Source: Voacanga thouarsii
Lineage: Eukaryota > Streptophyta > Magnoliopsida > Gentianales > Apocynaceae
Length of the DNA stretch: 64,000 bases
Direction of reading: 5' to 3'
Assembly (NCBI GenBank): GCA_026120185.1
Contig: JANUWF010000008.1
Span: forward strand, 3,038,001-3,102,000
Below the pieces are notes generated by a model. It made no database searches and had not been told where the DNA came from. It saw only the letters and a list, made by a program, of their open reading frames with translations. The stretch's first letter is position 1. Each line of letters starts with the position of its first letter. Shown here one piece after another: positions 22,540 through 34,634 of the stretch. The translations under genes and the position numbers were made by a program.

Positions 22540-23200
22540 GCTCTTCCTTCAATTGTTGTAGGAGAAGAGAGTAGGTTGAATAGAGATATTACTCATCCTT
22601 ATTTCTCCGTCTACTGCAAATGCTTCCAATTCTGGAATTCGTAACATCCGAAAAGTTAATAAATTTGCTTTCTTACTAAGGGCATCTGCTACCATGTTTG
22701 CTTTTCCAAAATGATATTTAATTGGATACCAAAATTCTTCCAAGAATTCAGTCCTCCTATGTTACCTCATGTTCAAATCATTCTGAGGAAAAACATACTT
22801 TAAACTTTTATGGTCGGTTAAGACTTCAAACTCAGCTCCATACAAATAATGTCTCCACTTCTTAAGGGCAAACATAATAGTGGCTAACTAAAAATCATGT
22901 GTAGGGTAATTCTCCATATGGAGTTTCAATTTCCTAGAGATATAAGCTATCACATTTCTCTCTTGCATCAACATTCCTCCCAATCCTTCTTTCGACATGT
23001 GCGTATACACTTCCTAAGGTTTGTTCATTATTGGTGCCAAAACAGGAGCAGAACTCGACCTCTTCTTCAGTTCCTAAAACTTCTCTCACACATCTCATTC
23101 CACACACAGGGAACTTTCTTTTGGGTGAGTCGAGTCAAAGGTGAAGCTATCGTAGAAAGTCCCTCAATAAACCTCCGATAATATCCTACTAATCCCAGAA
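22540..23200 (-). pseudogene. gypsy-2 RNase H
   Basis: Minus-strand RNase H: a [14 protein letters not shown] remnant, SLYL and ELPYT blocks, then IKYHFGKANMVADALSKKA at about 22730-22670 (VADALS is the last conserved block). Stops and frameshifts are dense between 23170 and 22740. It lies between RT and integrase as expected. Confidence 0.7.
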
Positions 23201-24052
23201 AACTTCATATTTCAGTTGGAGTCTTAGAACATTTCCAATTTGTCATCGTTTCGAATTTTGTGGGATCTGCTATAATCCCATCCCTGGATATCACATGTCC
23301 TAACAATGCTACTTTTTGTAGCCAAAACTCACACTTACTGAATTTTGCATATAATTTGGCCTCTCTTAACCTTCCCAATACTTTCCGAAGGTGTTATTCA
23401 TGTTCTTGAGGATCTTTAGAGTACACTAGGATATCATCTATAAATATAACCACAAAACTATCTAGGTAAGGCCAAAATGTTCGGTGTATTAGGTCCATGA
23501 AAATAGTAGGGGCATTAGTCATACCAAAGGGCATCACAACAAACTTAAAATGTCTATATCGTATGTTAAATGCAGTTTTCGGTATATCCTCTTCCCAAAT
23601 CCGGACTTGGTAATATCCTTGCCTTAAGTCTAACTTCGAGAAACATCTTACCCCTTTAACTGGTCAAACAATTCATCAACCATGGGTAACGGATATTTAT
23701 TCTTTACCGTCACTACATTCAACCCTCGAAAATTTATACACATCCGCAATGACCTATCATTCTTCTTAACAAATAATACAGGTGCTCCCTAAGGTGAAGT
23801 ACTAGGCTGAATGAATCCTTGTTCCATTAATTCCTGTAATTGTTTCTTGAGCTTCTGTAATTCTGTAGGTGCCATTCTATAAGGAGTTCTTGAAACTGGT
23901 TCTGTTGATGGCACTAAATCAATAGAAAATTCTAATTCTCTCTCCGGTGGTAACTCCTTCAATTTTGCTGGAAAAACATCTAAATACTCATTCACCACAG
24001 GAACATCTTCGGGTTTCTTAACCTCCCCTGGCTTATTCATCATATAAGCCAA
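23200..24052 (-). pseudogene. gypsy-2 reverse transcriptase
   Basis: Opens with VNEYLDVFPAKLKELPPE, ELEFSIDLVP, SRTPYRMAPTEL and GFIQPSTSP, then [24 protein letters not shown], and the catalytic [13 protein letters not shown] at about 23460-23425, followed by FSKCEFWL-type text. All standard RT blocks are present in order, but stops interrupt from 23788 leftward. It is the source of the RT fragment comparison used for gypsy-1 and gypsy-3. Confidence 0.87.
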
Positions 24053-24118
24053 GTATCCAGTGAATCCTTTCCTAATAATTTTTCGGGCCTTGAGTCCCGA
24101 TATGAAAGCATTACTCTT

Positions 24119-24346
24119 TCATCCTGCCTCGCCTACAAATTTCAATATAACCCTTCTAGGCCGATAGAATTGTACTACCTTATATCTACAGTCAACTTGA
24201 GCATGGTGCTGAGATAGCCAGTCTATACCCAAGATAGCATCATAATCCTCTATGGGTAAACATATCAAATCTCTTTCTAAAATTTTATTTTCTACCAAGA
24301 TCTTACAACCCCTATGTATTTTTTCACTATTCATTTGCTTTCCCAA
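24119..24346 (-). pseudogene. gypsy-2 aspartic protease, C-terminal part
   Basis: Open minus frame with ERDLICLPIEDYDAILGIDW, LSQHHAQVDCRYKVVQF: the end of the retropepsin domain and the conserved ILGIDWL block. The N-terminal active-site Asp region lies in the broken sequence right of 24346. It joins to RT at 24052 through a short spacer. Confidence 0.8.
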
Positions 24347-24449
24347 TGGGGTACTGAAATTATTTCATATGAAGTTTCTTTCCCTTTAATTCCCTTAGAA
24401 TCAAGAAATGAATTGGCAACAATGCGTAGAATGGTTTACCAATACTTTA

Positions 24450-25574
24450 GCATCATGATAAAAAAATAAGGAGCAAACCTTCTACTACGGTAGCATGATT
24501 ATCCATCTTTTCCAATGCAAATACTAGAGCATTTACCTGTAGCTTGGTAGGTCCGATTCTAGAGATAGAATTCCCTCTTCCTAGTCCTGACATCTGTCCT
24601 TGATTGTTTCCTCCAAGTCGACTCCATCCTCCTATCCTTCTAGGGTGGGGGCAATTAAAACTCTTATACCCTACCTTCCTACAGTTAAAACATTTAAAAG
24701 AAGGTTGTCCTCTAGTTAAGCCTCCCTTCATCTGCATCTTTCATTTCTTTTGCCATCGGGGCCTTCTAGATCTTTTCTGACTTATACCCCAAAATGCATT
24801 TCGGTTTCTCTCACTTGCCTATTCAATGTCTGCCATTTCTATTCTATAAGCCATCTCTACTGCAGCATTTTAACTGGTTGGAGCCATACTTGCTAATATT
24901 CTTTTCAACACTGGCCATAAACCTTTCACAAAATGTCTAATCCTGTCTATTTCTAATGGACTAGAAATGGACAATATTTTGATAGTCTAATGAATTCAGT
25001 AGCATATTGCTCCACAGTATGGACTTTTGTCAAAAAGTCTAAAACTCGTCCTTCTTCATTTCCACTACCCAATTGGGAATAAACTCCTTCTTAAAACTAG
25101 CCTTGAAATCCGTCCACTCCTATTCTTATAGATTCATTTCTCTTGCCTACCAATCTTGGCTAAGTCATTTTAACTGAAATGTGGCAAGTTGTACTTTCCT
25201 CTGCTCTGAATAATTCAGAGTTGCAAAAATCTTCTCCATCTATTCAATCTAATTTTTAGCCTCTTGTTCTAAATTAGGTCGTCCTTGAAATTGCAGAGGG
25301 TGAAATTTCAAAAGCATTCAAGAGCTCGATCCAATTCGAGTTCACTTTGTTGACTTTCCTTACTCATACCCTCATTCACTCTAACATTCTCATTTGCTCT
25401 AGCAGCAGTCTCAGTCAACTGTTGGATAGTATCAGCCATTTTCTGGGAGGTTTGGAACATAGGATAGTCCAAAGTTATATGGTGGGGACTTTTCATACGC
25501 AATTCTTCCATTATTAGCTCAGGGTTATTTCGAGTAGTTCGTGATGATCGTCCAGAGGTTCGTTTAGGAGGCAT
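24450..25574 (-). pseudogene. gypsy-2 gag
   Basis: ATG at 25574: MPPKRTSGRSSRTTRNN, a basic start as in many chromovirus gags. Capsid sequence follows between 25300 and 24750, broken by stops. Then the zinc knuckle region at 24737-24600: FKCFNCRKVGYKSFNCP has C-X2-C-X4-Y-X4-C, so the His of the knuckle is Tyr. A Gly/Arg-rich tail follows. Gag packages the RNA and forms particles. Defective. Confidence 0.8.
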
Positions 25575-25782
25575 CTGTACATTTCATAAGGCTTTACTAA
25601 TATAACAATGTAACATAGCTCAAAAGCAAACACAAGAATGGGCATAATACAAATAGCAAGAATATAATATATATTCATTCTCATTTAACATAAAGTCAGT
25701 ACAAAATTTGTGTGCCAAGCACACAGTCATATATAATATACACATGGCCGAACTGTACATATCCTACTACATATATCTACAT

Positions 25783-26439
25783 CTAATCCCTCTGCTTCTC
25801 ATCATCACTATCTGAAACAGGAGGTCCTGAATCAGTAAAAACTATATAGGACTCAGCTGCATCAAATCCCTCGTCTCCATCTATATTAAGGTGCAACCAA
25901 GCCAATATCTCTGGGTCTATCTCCAACTCCTCCTCAAACTCCTCGACCAGTACCTCTACCTCGAGTACCTCTTGATTCTCTCCCGCCTCAGCGACCTCTA
26001 AACCTGACATTTCCTCCTCCAATACACTCGATACATCCCCACCAAATATCTCCATATCATCCTCAGACAACACTGCACTATTGTCCTTCTCATCATCATC
26101 TTGATGGTGTGGCTCAATATCGCCATCCACCTCGTTAGAATCACCGCTTACCACCTCATGTGGCGATGATGTCCTCTCAGGAGTAGGTATCCTCTCCAGA
26201 ATAAGGTATCGCATAAAATGGAGTAACAATAGGTACTGTCGGGTTAAACCTGCTCCCGGCAAGACGAGGTGCATGACGGTAGCCAAGGCTAGGTCTTGTC
26301 AGAGTGAAACATCTTGGCATGCCTGCTCAGTAGATCGTCCTAATCTTTCCAGGTCTCGTCATATCTGAACTCTCACCTATCTCTTCCTTCCCATGCGCTC
26401 ATCCGTTGGGCGCTTACCCTTATCACTCCTATCCTCCAT
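25783..26439 (-). CDS. Acidic ORF between PBS and gag in gypsy-2
   Basis: The ATG at 26439 (MEDRSDKGKRPTDERMGRK) is in frame with the open stretch 26286-25783; three stops lie between. The conserved part reads HFMRYLILERIPTP, HEVVSGDSNEVDGD, then long Asp/Glu runs (EEFEEELEIDPEILAW) and ends SGPPVSDSDDEKQRD. A homologous acidic ORF sits at the same place in gypsy-3 (63556-63008), sharing FM..RIPT, a VE/VV patch and the SDE-type end. No enzyme motif or membrane segment is visible. Extra ORFs upstream of gag are known in Ogre-type elements; I do not know one described for Del/Tekay-like elements. It could be a leader-encoded accessory protein, or a 5' extension of gag. Function unknown. Confidence 0.55.
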
Positions 26440-26500
26440 ACCTACACAATGGAAAGGATTCTATCAATTCCTATGACCATACCATAGTACTATAAAACTA

Positions 26501-26513
26501 GGCTCTGATATCA
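26501..26513 (-). other. Primer-binding site of gypsy-2
   Basis: Minus strand TGATATCAGAGCC, two bases from the LTR end. It matches the 3' end complement of initiator tRNA-Met (TGGTATCAGAGC) with one mismatch. Confidence 0.8.
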
Positions 26514-26659
26514 GTTGTAACATCCCTACTGAAAGTAACAGTGAAAGCATATCAAAATCAGGTGTCACCCCGTCCAGTTACCTAGACAAATGGTCTTTAT
26601 AATGAAGAATCGACAGAGTATACAAGGTCCAGACTCATACAAACATCCTATACTAATGG

Positions 26660-26660
<1 letters not shown>

Positions 26661-26690
<30 letters not shown>
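26661..26690. repeat. CA microsatellite
   Basis: Fifteen CA units near the 3' (U5) end of the gypsy-2 5' LTR. Confidence 0.95.
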
Positions 26691-26696
<6 letters not shown>

Positions 26697-27179
26697 ATAG
26701 AGAATCTCATACACGTAATCTCTATACTACATCAGTCATATAGTGCATAATCAAAAAAAGGGGAAATGTCTAGACCTATGTTGCTGTCACTGTGGTATCA
26801 TCCCTCTATCTGTAGGTTTGCACAACTTTAGGTCCTACGAAAGTGTAAGATTAAAGAAACGTGTGAGTGAAAAATCACCTAGTGAGTCCTATGTATGCTA
26901 GTGCTTTAATAAAGAAATAGAGTACATAAAACCTTTGTGGAAAAGTATAACATCTTCCTATTGGAAGCAAGTCCAAAATTCTCTAAAAAAGAGTTTATTC
27001 ATAACTCAATCATTTTTTAAAAATTATGTTTCAATTTCAAATCATTGCCTCGATTTTCAAATCACAGGCACTTCTCCAGTAGAAGGTCGGCCTGTATGCA
27101 AAGCTTACAAGGCTTCGCCTTCGGTGCCGCGTATCATTGTACTTAAACCGCAGCCTACAACACTCAACCGTGCATCGTC

Positions 27180-27315
27180 GAAAGGGTAAGTACACTACAA
27201 CGTACTACTAAGAATAAATAATAGGTATATAGCAGCATAACAAGTACATCGTAGTGTACTGAGAATAAATAATAGGTATATTGTAGCATACCAAGTGTAC
27301 CGCAACATACTCTTG
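27180..27315. repeat. Tandem pair, about 65 bp
   Basis: The block containing GAATAAATAATAGGTATAT and AGCATA.CAAGT occurs twice in a row (about 27212 and 27270), with a related GTACACTACAACGTACTA segment before it. Confidence 0.7.
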
Positions 27316-27879
27316 CCGCCATAAGTCAGGAGTCCCAATTCTCACGTCAATTACCATCGAGACGGCAATAGGTCAAACGCACTGAGTGTCTCCGCTCAGT
27401 ATTTAGCAAATGAATCAAAATAATATGTGCCTACAGATACGGCAATTGCTAGTTGCTAAACAGCTAGTTAGGACGACTCATCTCAATGTCCTGTCGCCCT
27501 ATTTGGACTTGTCGCCCTATTTGGAGTAAGACAAACTGCAAAACTGATTGGGTTACTTGGAGTCGTCTATCTCTAACATGAGCTAGTACAAAGATCAAAG
27601 TCCTTGCCGAGTAATCAATGTCACCAAATACCAACCCCTACTGACTTATCATGCCAGAGGGTTATTTGTTCTGCAAGATTTTCAAAACAACATTTTTAGG
27701 GCAAAATATAATTTTTCAGAAATTGATCCCACGGACTCGCAACTCAGATAATAAATTTCATAGGCTCCGCAGGGCCAATCAATTCTTTCCATAGGCATAT
27801 TAGGCCAATAACAAAATTTTTGGGATCAAAATATCGTTTTCCAAAAGTTAACCTCATTTTGAGAGATCATTTTTCAAAA

Positions 27880-28320
27880 TTGTATCGAAACAGGGTAAAG
27901 AGTTCTTTTCATAGATTAAAACAAGTTTCTAAGAGTATTCAGGTCATTTTGCTCGTACTTGATCACAAAAGTCATTTTCAAAGGCATTCAGGTCATTTTA
28001 CTCATACCCGATTTCAAAAGGACTTTTTAAGTGTATTCGGGTCATTTTACCCTTACTAGATTTGAAAGGTGTTCACAAAAGTTCTAGTAAGGATATTTCA
28101 GTCATTTACCAAATATCCAATTTCAAATGTTTTCATAAAACATTCTAATAAGGACATTTGGATTATTTTTCAAATAATTAATTTTCAAAGGAACTTATTT
28201 CGAGAAATCTAGAATTCCAATCCAAAAAGAGAATTAAATTCAAAGTTTCCAATCACGGTTCCACAAAATGTTCCAACCAGGGCATTCTAGTCAATTTGTG
28301 AATACCTGATTCCAAAGATA
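27880..28320. repeat. Degenerate minisatellite in LTR
   Basis: Five or six copies of a decaying 55-70 base unit with the core AGGTCATTTTACTC and GATTTCAAAAG (for example at 27940, 27985, 28035, 28095, 28150, 28285). Internal to the gypsy-2 LTR. Confidence 0.65.
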
Positions 28321-28689
28321 ACCATTTTTCAAAAATCCCATGCATTTAATCCAAAAAGGACTAAATTCATAAAATGCTTCGTTAATGTTTCCAAGCTAAA
28401 TATGAAGTTTATTCGGGCCCAAAGTGGCATAAAAATAAATCATGCTCAAATAACCTTAAATATATTTAGGAATTTCCAAAACGGTATAAAACATAGAATT
28501 TCAAGAAAAAGTGAAGCACACTAGCTTTCAAAAGGTTTTATAAATCAAAGGGACTCACCTGTGTCCTAATTAGACTTTTTCCATTCACGGCCGTTCGACC
28601 ACCGTTTTCACAGTTTCCAACGTACCATTAGCCGTTTACCGACAAACCTACACCAAATATCATTTTAATGTTAAATCATGTTTGGTCAA

Positions 28690-28795
28690 AAAGTAGCTGA
28701 CGATTAGTCGACGTGCCCGACAGGTAGCTAATGTCTAGCCAACGTGCCCGACAGTTAGCTAACGTCCAACCGACATTTAGCCGACGGTTAAGGAA
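28690..28795. repeat. GC-richer array of about 32-base units
   Basis: Three units of the type GTAGCTAATGTCTAGCC then AACGTGCCCGACAG. The last unit decays to ACCGACATTTAGCCGACGG. It lies upstream (right side is U3 on the minus strand) of, or within, the LTR promoter region. Confidence 0.7.
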
Positions 28796-30654
28796 AACGT
28801 TCAACTTTTATTCACGTCATTTTTTCATTGTTTGTTCAATTCTTTTGTTTTCATTTTTCCATATCCTTCCTCCCTTCATATACAAGGGATTAACTCCATA
28901 TTTCCCTTTCATTTCATCCCAAAATCACATAATTATTCTTCTATAAATTCATTCACTTTCCAAGCAAAATTCTGAAATTTTGCTGTTTTGACACATGATT
29001 TTGTTTTGCACATAACTTTCAATCCACAACTCTGATTTGACTCTATGATATACCAAGATGACCGTAAGACTCTTAACTTTACTTCTATATAAGTTCTTTT
29101 TAGAGTCTTTGCTCTTGTGACATAATACAAGGCAAAAATAGCCCCAATAATTTTGCTTCAATTCTACTGTTTATGCTATCTTTTGTTTTCTTTTAGCCAT
29201 TAACATCTTGGGAACATTAATTCATTTTATTTTCCTTCAAATCATCTTTGATTATGTAATTTTTAGATTCCAATAACTCACAAGTGTCATACTTATTCAA
29301 CAAAAATTCACTTCTTTTAATCAATGGCTAGTATAATTCATTTTTCCAACCAAGTAACTTCCATTTTCATTCTACTTTGGTAATCATCTCATCAACCAAA
29401 AGAAACCATTCAAACTACCATGAATATTCAGTTCTTCCTCACACAAAACATTATCCATAAACCTCCTAGGTAGCCAGCACACAATAAGCATATACAAGGT
29501 TCATACACAAAGTTCACAAACCCTAGCTTTTGATCCAAAATGAAGACATGAAAATCATGTTTTCATGTTAAAATTCATATCAAAATAATCATCATTCTCC
29601 CAAAAACAACTTTAATTCTAGCAAGGCGATCTTTTTCCTTGTATATAATGCTATTTGGAGTGATTTGCTCCAAGAACTTCTCAAGAACTCACACACACTA
29701 GCCTTTTTCTCTCTCTTGTTTAATTTCTTTTTCTCTTGTTTTTCTTTCTTCATGGCTGTCGAAATTTAGGTTGTACAATAGCCTCTTCTTATCGCCATTC
29801 TTCATCAAATTTTGGCCAATCATTTTCTTATTTTTATTAATTGTGTGGTGGTTATACATAGGTGTGTTCTAGTAAAAAACTTACACACCAATCACTTAAT
29901 TTCCTTCCTCAAAAATATCTCTTCTTTTCTCTATTGAAGCTGCCAATTTTCTTGGCCAATTTTCAGCCATTCATCCACCTTCTCATGGTCAAAGTATTGG
30001 CAATCACATTGCACAAGACCTTAATTAAAAGGCCCACAAATAATGTATTCCAATCACAAAACTACACTTATTCTTTATTTATTTTGTAATTCTTTAATTC
30101 CATGTGTCTTGCATGAATCTTCACAACCTCTCATAAAGTGACATGTTCAAGTCTACCAATCACAAAATGCGACACACCCAAATCTTTTATCGCATTTTCA
30201 ATTTTTTTTCTCAGAAATGACCAAAATCGGGTCCGAAATGGAAAAATATTTTACTTTACCATTCCCATTGAATCCATTGGTAATACTTAAATTCTTCAAT
30301 TCCTTCTCAGTTTTGTCAAATTCGCAATCAAAGTCGAGGGGGTGGTCAAAATGATGAAAATGCCCCCGATAACTCGAGTAACATAATTCACATCAAAACG
30401 TGTGTTTCATCGCACTGATCAATTTCTCTTCTCAACGTACCTTCAAATTCTTATTTTATTAACAATAGCAGCCTTTCGAAGATTTAGGGTACGGGTAGAA
30501 CAAATCCAATAATTGCATCTAGGTCTCGACCAAATATTATTATACCAAAATATTTATTTTAGTATACCGATCATCTTTTGTTTTGGCCATTGATACAAAT
30601 TCTTATCCTATTACAAGTAGTAGCCAATTGAAGATAAAAATGCGGGGTATTACA

Positions 30655-31440
30655 CCCTGTTTCTGCTGTACAGTCAGATTGAAAACATCTTTTCAGTGTG
30701 ATAAAATCCAAATTTGATAGAGGTCAAAATAGAGAAAACATAGATTTATATGTGTGCATGATATCTATAAAAGTTTAGAATTTCTTGATATGGGAATTAG
30801 AAGTTACAAATTTTTATTTAACACTTGTCTGTTCTGGGCAAAATACTAGAGTAGCAAAAATAATTTTTATGAGCCTGATTTAAATATGATGTTTGTGATG
30901 GACCACCGAAATATAGTTTTAAATTTATTAAGGTTTATCTCTACAAAATTTGAGGTCAATCCGAGGTGATTTTCTATGTATTATATACTTGGGAAAGAAG
31001 GAATAACTTGTTGGAATATGTCAGCACCATAATAATCTCTAGGGAAACTCTCTAGTAATAATTTATAGCCTTCCTTAAGTGTAGTAATTATATGTGTTGA
31101 CACCTAGGAAAGTAGTAAAGGTTTGGATAATGAATTATTTGAAGCCTCGTTGATTGGATATGACTAGGGAATTAATTATAAGGAATATGACTTCCTAAAG
31201 TACTAGGAGTAAGTTGTGACTTCTTGATTTTATAACTTTTAGAGTTGGAAGGTGGTCAAGGTCAAGGATTTACCCATTGGAATTAAGGAATTTAATTGCT
31301 ACATCAAGATAAGTTCTTACATTAAAACTATTTGTGAAATATAGCAATTGCAATATTGTCAAGTACTACATTTTGCTATTGGAAACACGGGTTTTGTATT
31401 AAAATGTTCAGTATGACTAGTGCTAGCCCAAAGGGTATTT
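30655..31440 (+). mobile_element. gypsy-1-type LTR fragment
   Basis: Matches the reverse complement of 5830-5085 with more divergence (for example GATAAGTTCTTACATTAAAACT at 31308, and TAATTATA..TTGACACC at 31085). It overlaps in content with 12541-12960, so it is a separate copy and not the missing end of that LTR. Gypsy-2 inserted into, or next to, this LTR. Confidence 0.7.
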
Positions 31441-32770
31441 TCCTGTGTTTTGATTTATGGTAAATATTGATGTGAACTAACATGTGTATTTATATATGAT
31501 AGGATTTTTGGATATGACATGTTTGACCTCAATTCTTCATAATCTTACAAATTGTATTGTAAAGTAACTCGTGGTCAATGAAGTTCAAGAAGGATTGATT
31601 GAGTCAAGATCCTACCTAACAAAGTTGCATACCATGAAGACTTTTAAAGAATCTTAGACTAGGAAATTGTGGATAAGGTATTACTTGTATTTCTTATGGC
31701 TCTTTACCTCGGTTTAATTTATTTCACATTGAAGCACTTAAAGTCATTTAAAAAAAAGTGTATTTTCAATTCAGATTTTTTATAAAAATTTGGTTCAGTA
31801 ACTTTGGGCGGACCTCTGAATCCAAAATATCCATCCAAGAATCTGTAAGTGTTCAAAATACACTTCTGCATAAATTGGTGTTTTGGTCTTACCTTTTGGA
31901 CGCACAATTTTCTATCTTGTGAATCCAAAATTCTAAAAAATTTGATAGCAAAAAATAGCCGTTAGTAGCCGTTGGCATTTTGCTTTTTACCCCCTATAAA
32001 AGCCCTTTAAATACAAATTTCCACAAGGTATTTGTGCTAACATTTTTAGAAACACTCTAAGACTTTCAAAAAATAAGAATCCCTCATCTACATTGTGCTT
32101 AAAAGTCAGATTTATTGTTCTAAAGGTAAAAAGGTACATGTGCTAAGATAGTTTAAAATCTACTCAATCTGTGAGCTATTTCTGTCATTCTCTTAAATTT
32201 GATCTGTATCAAGGTTTGGGAAGTAAAACCCAGTTAGGGTAAGCCTTAATTGTTTGAGTTTAAAGAGGTTGGGTGTAAAACTAAGTATAGTGATCCTCTT
32301 ATGTAAGATTGGTGTTGCCTACCACCATTAATTTGGGAAAAAAGTTTTAGTGGTTGTGTTGAAATCCTTAAGTATATGCTTAAGGTAGTATATTAGATCA
32401 TTTAAGGGTTGAACCACTATAAATCATTGAGTCTATTCTCTTGTATTTACTCTGATATTTATGCTTTCGTTTTTACTATTCATCCAACTTAAAAGCATTA
32501 CACTCCTTACATTCATTGATTTGATCAAAGACTTTTACATAGTTGAGTGAAACTGTTATTATTGCTTTATCTACCCATCTTAAATATAGATCTTCTTTCC
32601 ATCATTTAGTAGAGTTTTGAAAATTCTTTAGCAGCAAATTTAAAGCTGTGCGGACAATTTATTTTTGGCATACCCACTTTGTTGGTTCTCATTTTAAGAT
32701 TTTTAGAAGATCTTTAAAATTTACATTTGTTTACCATAAACCTTATTCACCCCCTCTAAAGTTTATGAAT
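31441..32770 (+). mobile_element. Sirevirus-like copia 5' LTR (left edge uncertain)
   Basis: Lies between the gypsy scrap and the PBS at 32771. It contains a TATAAAA box at 31995 and a downstream CACCCCCTCTAAAG motif just before the PBS, as is common in Sireviruses. I found no second copy of this LTR in the window, so its start cannot be fixed; it lies between 31440 and about 31700. Confidence 0.5.
31995..32001 (+). promoter_or_regulatory. LTR TATA box
   Basis: CCCCTATAAAAGCCC context, about 770 bases before the PBS. It is the likely start of the element's genomic RNA. Confidence 0.5.
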
Positions 32771-32781
32771 TGGTATTAAAG
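32771..32781 (+). other. Primer-binding site of Sirevirus-like copia
   Basis: TGGTATTAAAG, a mutated match to the initiator tRNA-Met complement TGGTATCAGAG. About 50 bases later comes the gag ATG. Confidence 0.65.
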
Positions 32782-32830
32782 TGTTGGTCTATATTGTTTT
32801 CAGCCTAACAGCCTTGTAGGAAAGATCTAG

Positions 32831-34438
32831 ATGGCAAACACTTCATCCCTACCATATATTGAGGGGTCTTCGACAAATAAACCACAATTGTTCAATGGAA
32901 GAAATTATACATTCGAGAAAAATCGAATGAAGATCTATGTATGCTCAATCAACTTTAAGATATGTAATTTGATTAAAAAATGATCATTTGTCCCATCTAA
33001 AATTGTTGAAGGTAGAACAATGCCTAAACAGAGTAATAATTATGACAGTGAAGATAATACTAAAATGACACTGAATTTTCAAGTAATGAACATATTGTAT
33101 TGTGCTTTTGATGCAAATGAATACAACCGAGTTAGTGGTTGTGATTTAGCCCATGATATGTGAAAATTACTTGAAGTGACCTACGAGGGGACAAATGAAG
33201 TCAAGGAACCAAAATTAGGACTTTTAGTCCATGACTATGAGCTATTCATCATGAAATCAAATCAGAACATTATTGACATATTCGCCAAATTCACAAATAT
33301 AGTGAATGGATTAAAGGCTTATGGAAAAGTATATTCCCTCGGAGAGCAAAATAGAAAAATACTCGATGCCTTGCCAAAAAGCTGGTAGCCTAAGACCTTG
33401 GTTGTGGAAGAATATAAGGAATTGAAAGTCCTACCAACTGAAGAATTGATTTGATCTCTCTTAACACCAAAAATGAAACTTAAAAGGTTTCAAGAACATG
33501 ATGATGATGATCAAGGCAAAAGAGGAACTGCCTTAAAAGCTGCCAAAAATGAAGCTACCAGTGAACAGTCTGAAAGTGATTGTGGCACTGATTTAGACAA
33601 TGAAGATTGGCTATGGGTGCTAGAAAATTCAAAAAGATGTTTAGAAAAGGCAGCTTCAGCAATTGCAAGAAATTTGTCAAAAAGAAAGGACAAACTTCAT
33701 CTTTCAAACCGCAGTGCTACGAATGCAAGAGTACGAAGCATTTTATTGTTGATTACCCAATAGCTTAAGAAAGAGAAGCCAAGTAGAACAAGAAGAGAAG
33801 AAAGGATATTAAGGCCAAGAATGAAAAAAGGATGATCGAAACTTGGGATCAAGATGAATTCGGAACTGAAGAACACAGTGAATCTGAACCTGAAATAGCC
33901 AATATATGCTTCATAGCCATGGGAGAAAAGGTAAGCTTACTCCCTCTAATTTTGTAATTGAACTACACAATTCTACTTTTGAAAATTCAGATGATCCGAG
34001 TGAGATTCTTATTAACATATTTCATGAACTTAAAAAGTTATCTAGGAGAAACAAGGAAATGAAAATGAAAATTGATTTCTTGTTAGATGATAAGGCTAAG
34101 CTGTTGAGTAAGATCAAAGCTTTACTCAATTCTATTAACCGTTCATATATTGAGAAAGATGTTATCTTAACTTCTTTGCATTATATGTCACTTGAAAATA
34201 AATACCTATACGACAAAGTAATATCTCTTGAAACTCTGCTTAGTGACTTTGATGACATGAAAAAGAAAGTTGATGATCTATCTACATGCATTGAGAAGTT
34301 CAAAAATGGAAAAAACAATCTAGATAAATTGCTTGGAATGCAATGTGTAGCTGGAGATAGAAATGGTCTCGGTTATGAGCATGTGCACAAAGCTAGAAAC
34401 TACAAATCTTATTTTGTGAAAGCTGGCTCTTCATAGAT
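32831..34438 (+). pseudogene. Sirevirus-like gag
   Basis: The ATG at 32831 gives MANTSSLPYIEGSS and KPQLFNGRNYTFEKNRMKIY, the usual copia gag start, then MKSNQNIIDIFAKFTNIVNGL and KILDALPKSW (UBN2-type capsid, 33176-33385). An acidic, basic linker follows, with GTDLDNEDWLW, then a YECKS zinc-knuckle remnant, and a coiled-coil-like segment at 33950-34330 (EILINIFHELKKLSRRN). A second knuckle remnant (CCTYYGKSGHNALKC) is at about 34449-34495, just past the open reading. Stops occur near 32982, 33162, 33387 and 33453. The long gag with a coiled-coil C-terminus fits Sireviruses. Confidence 0.82.
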
Positions 34439-34634
34439 AACAATGCTTGCTGCACATATTATGGTAAAAGTGGACACAATGCACTTAAGTGTTATATTAG
34501 GAAGAAAGTAGAATCTGGAGTGAAATTAGTGTGGGGGATTAAAGGAACAATTACTAACCCTAAGGACCCAAGAAAGAATTGGTAACAAAAGTCACTCTTC
34601 CATCTTGTATATATAGGTACATTCACCACAAAAG

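Larger units (their letters stand above)
26516..30654 (-). mobile_element. gypsy-2 5' LTR, 4139 bp
   Basis: Ends TGTAACATCCC (26516) and GCGGGGTATTACA (30654) are inverted, and the PBS lies at the left edge. Its right 1.3 kb is repeated in the LTR at 13911-14878 plus 20737-21115. A length of 4 kb is in the known range for Del/Tekay chromoviruses, whose LTRs can exceed 4 kb. Internal arrays at 27180, 27880 and 28690 are listed separately. It is flanked on the right by gypsy-1-type LTR sequence (CCCTG...). It contains the uninterrupted LINE target near 30280. Confidence 0.85.

Noticed and set aside
26935..27189. ORFs inside the 4.1 kb LTR (also 27820, 28731, 29862)
   Set aside because: LTR sequence, no recognised motifs, and the repeats there explain the frames.
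27880..28320. CRISPR-like spacing of repeats
   Set aside because: Degenerate repeats with no unique spacers, in a plant LTR.
30655..31440. The missing end of the 11072-12960 LTR moved by gypsy-2 insertion
   Set aside because: It repeats content already present at 12541-12960, so it must be another copy.
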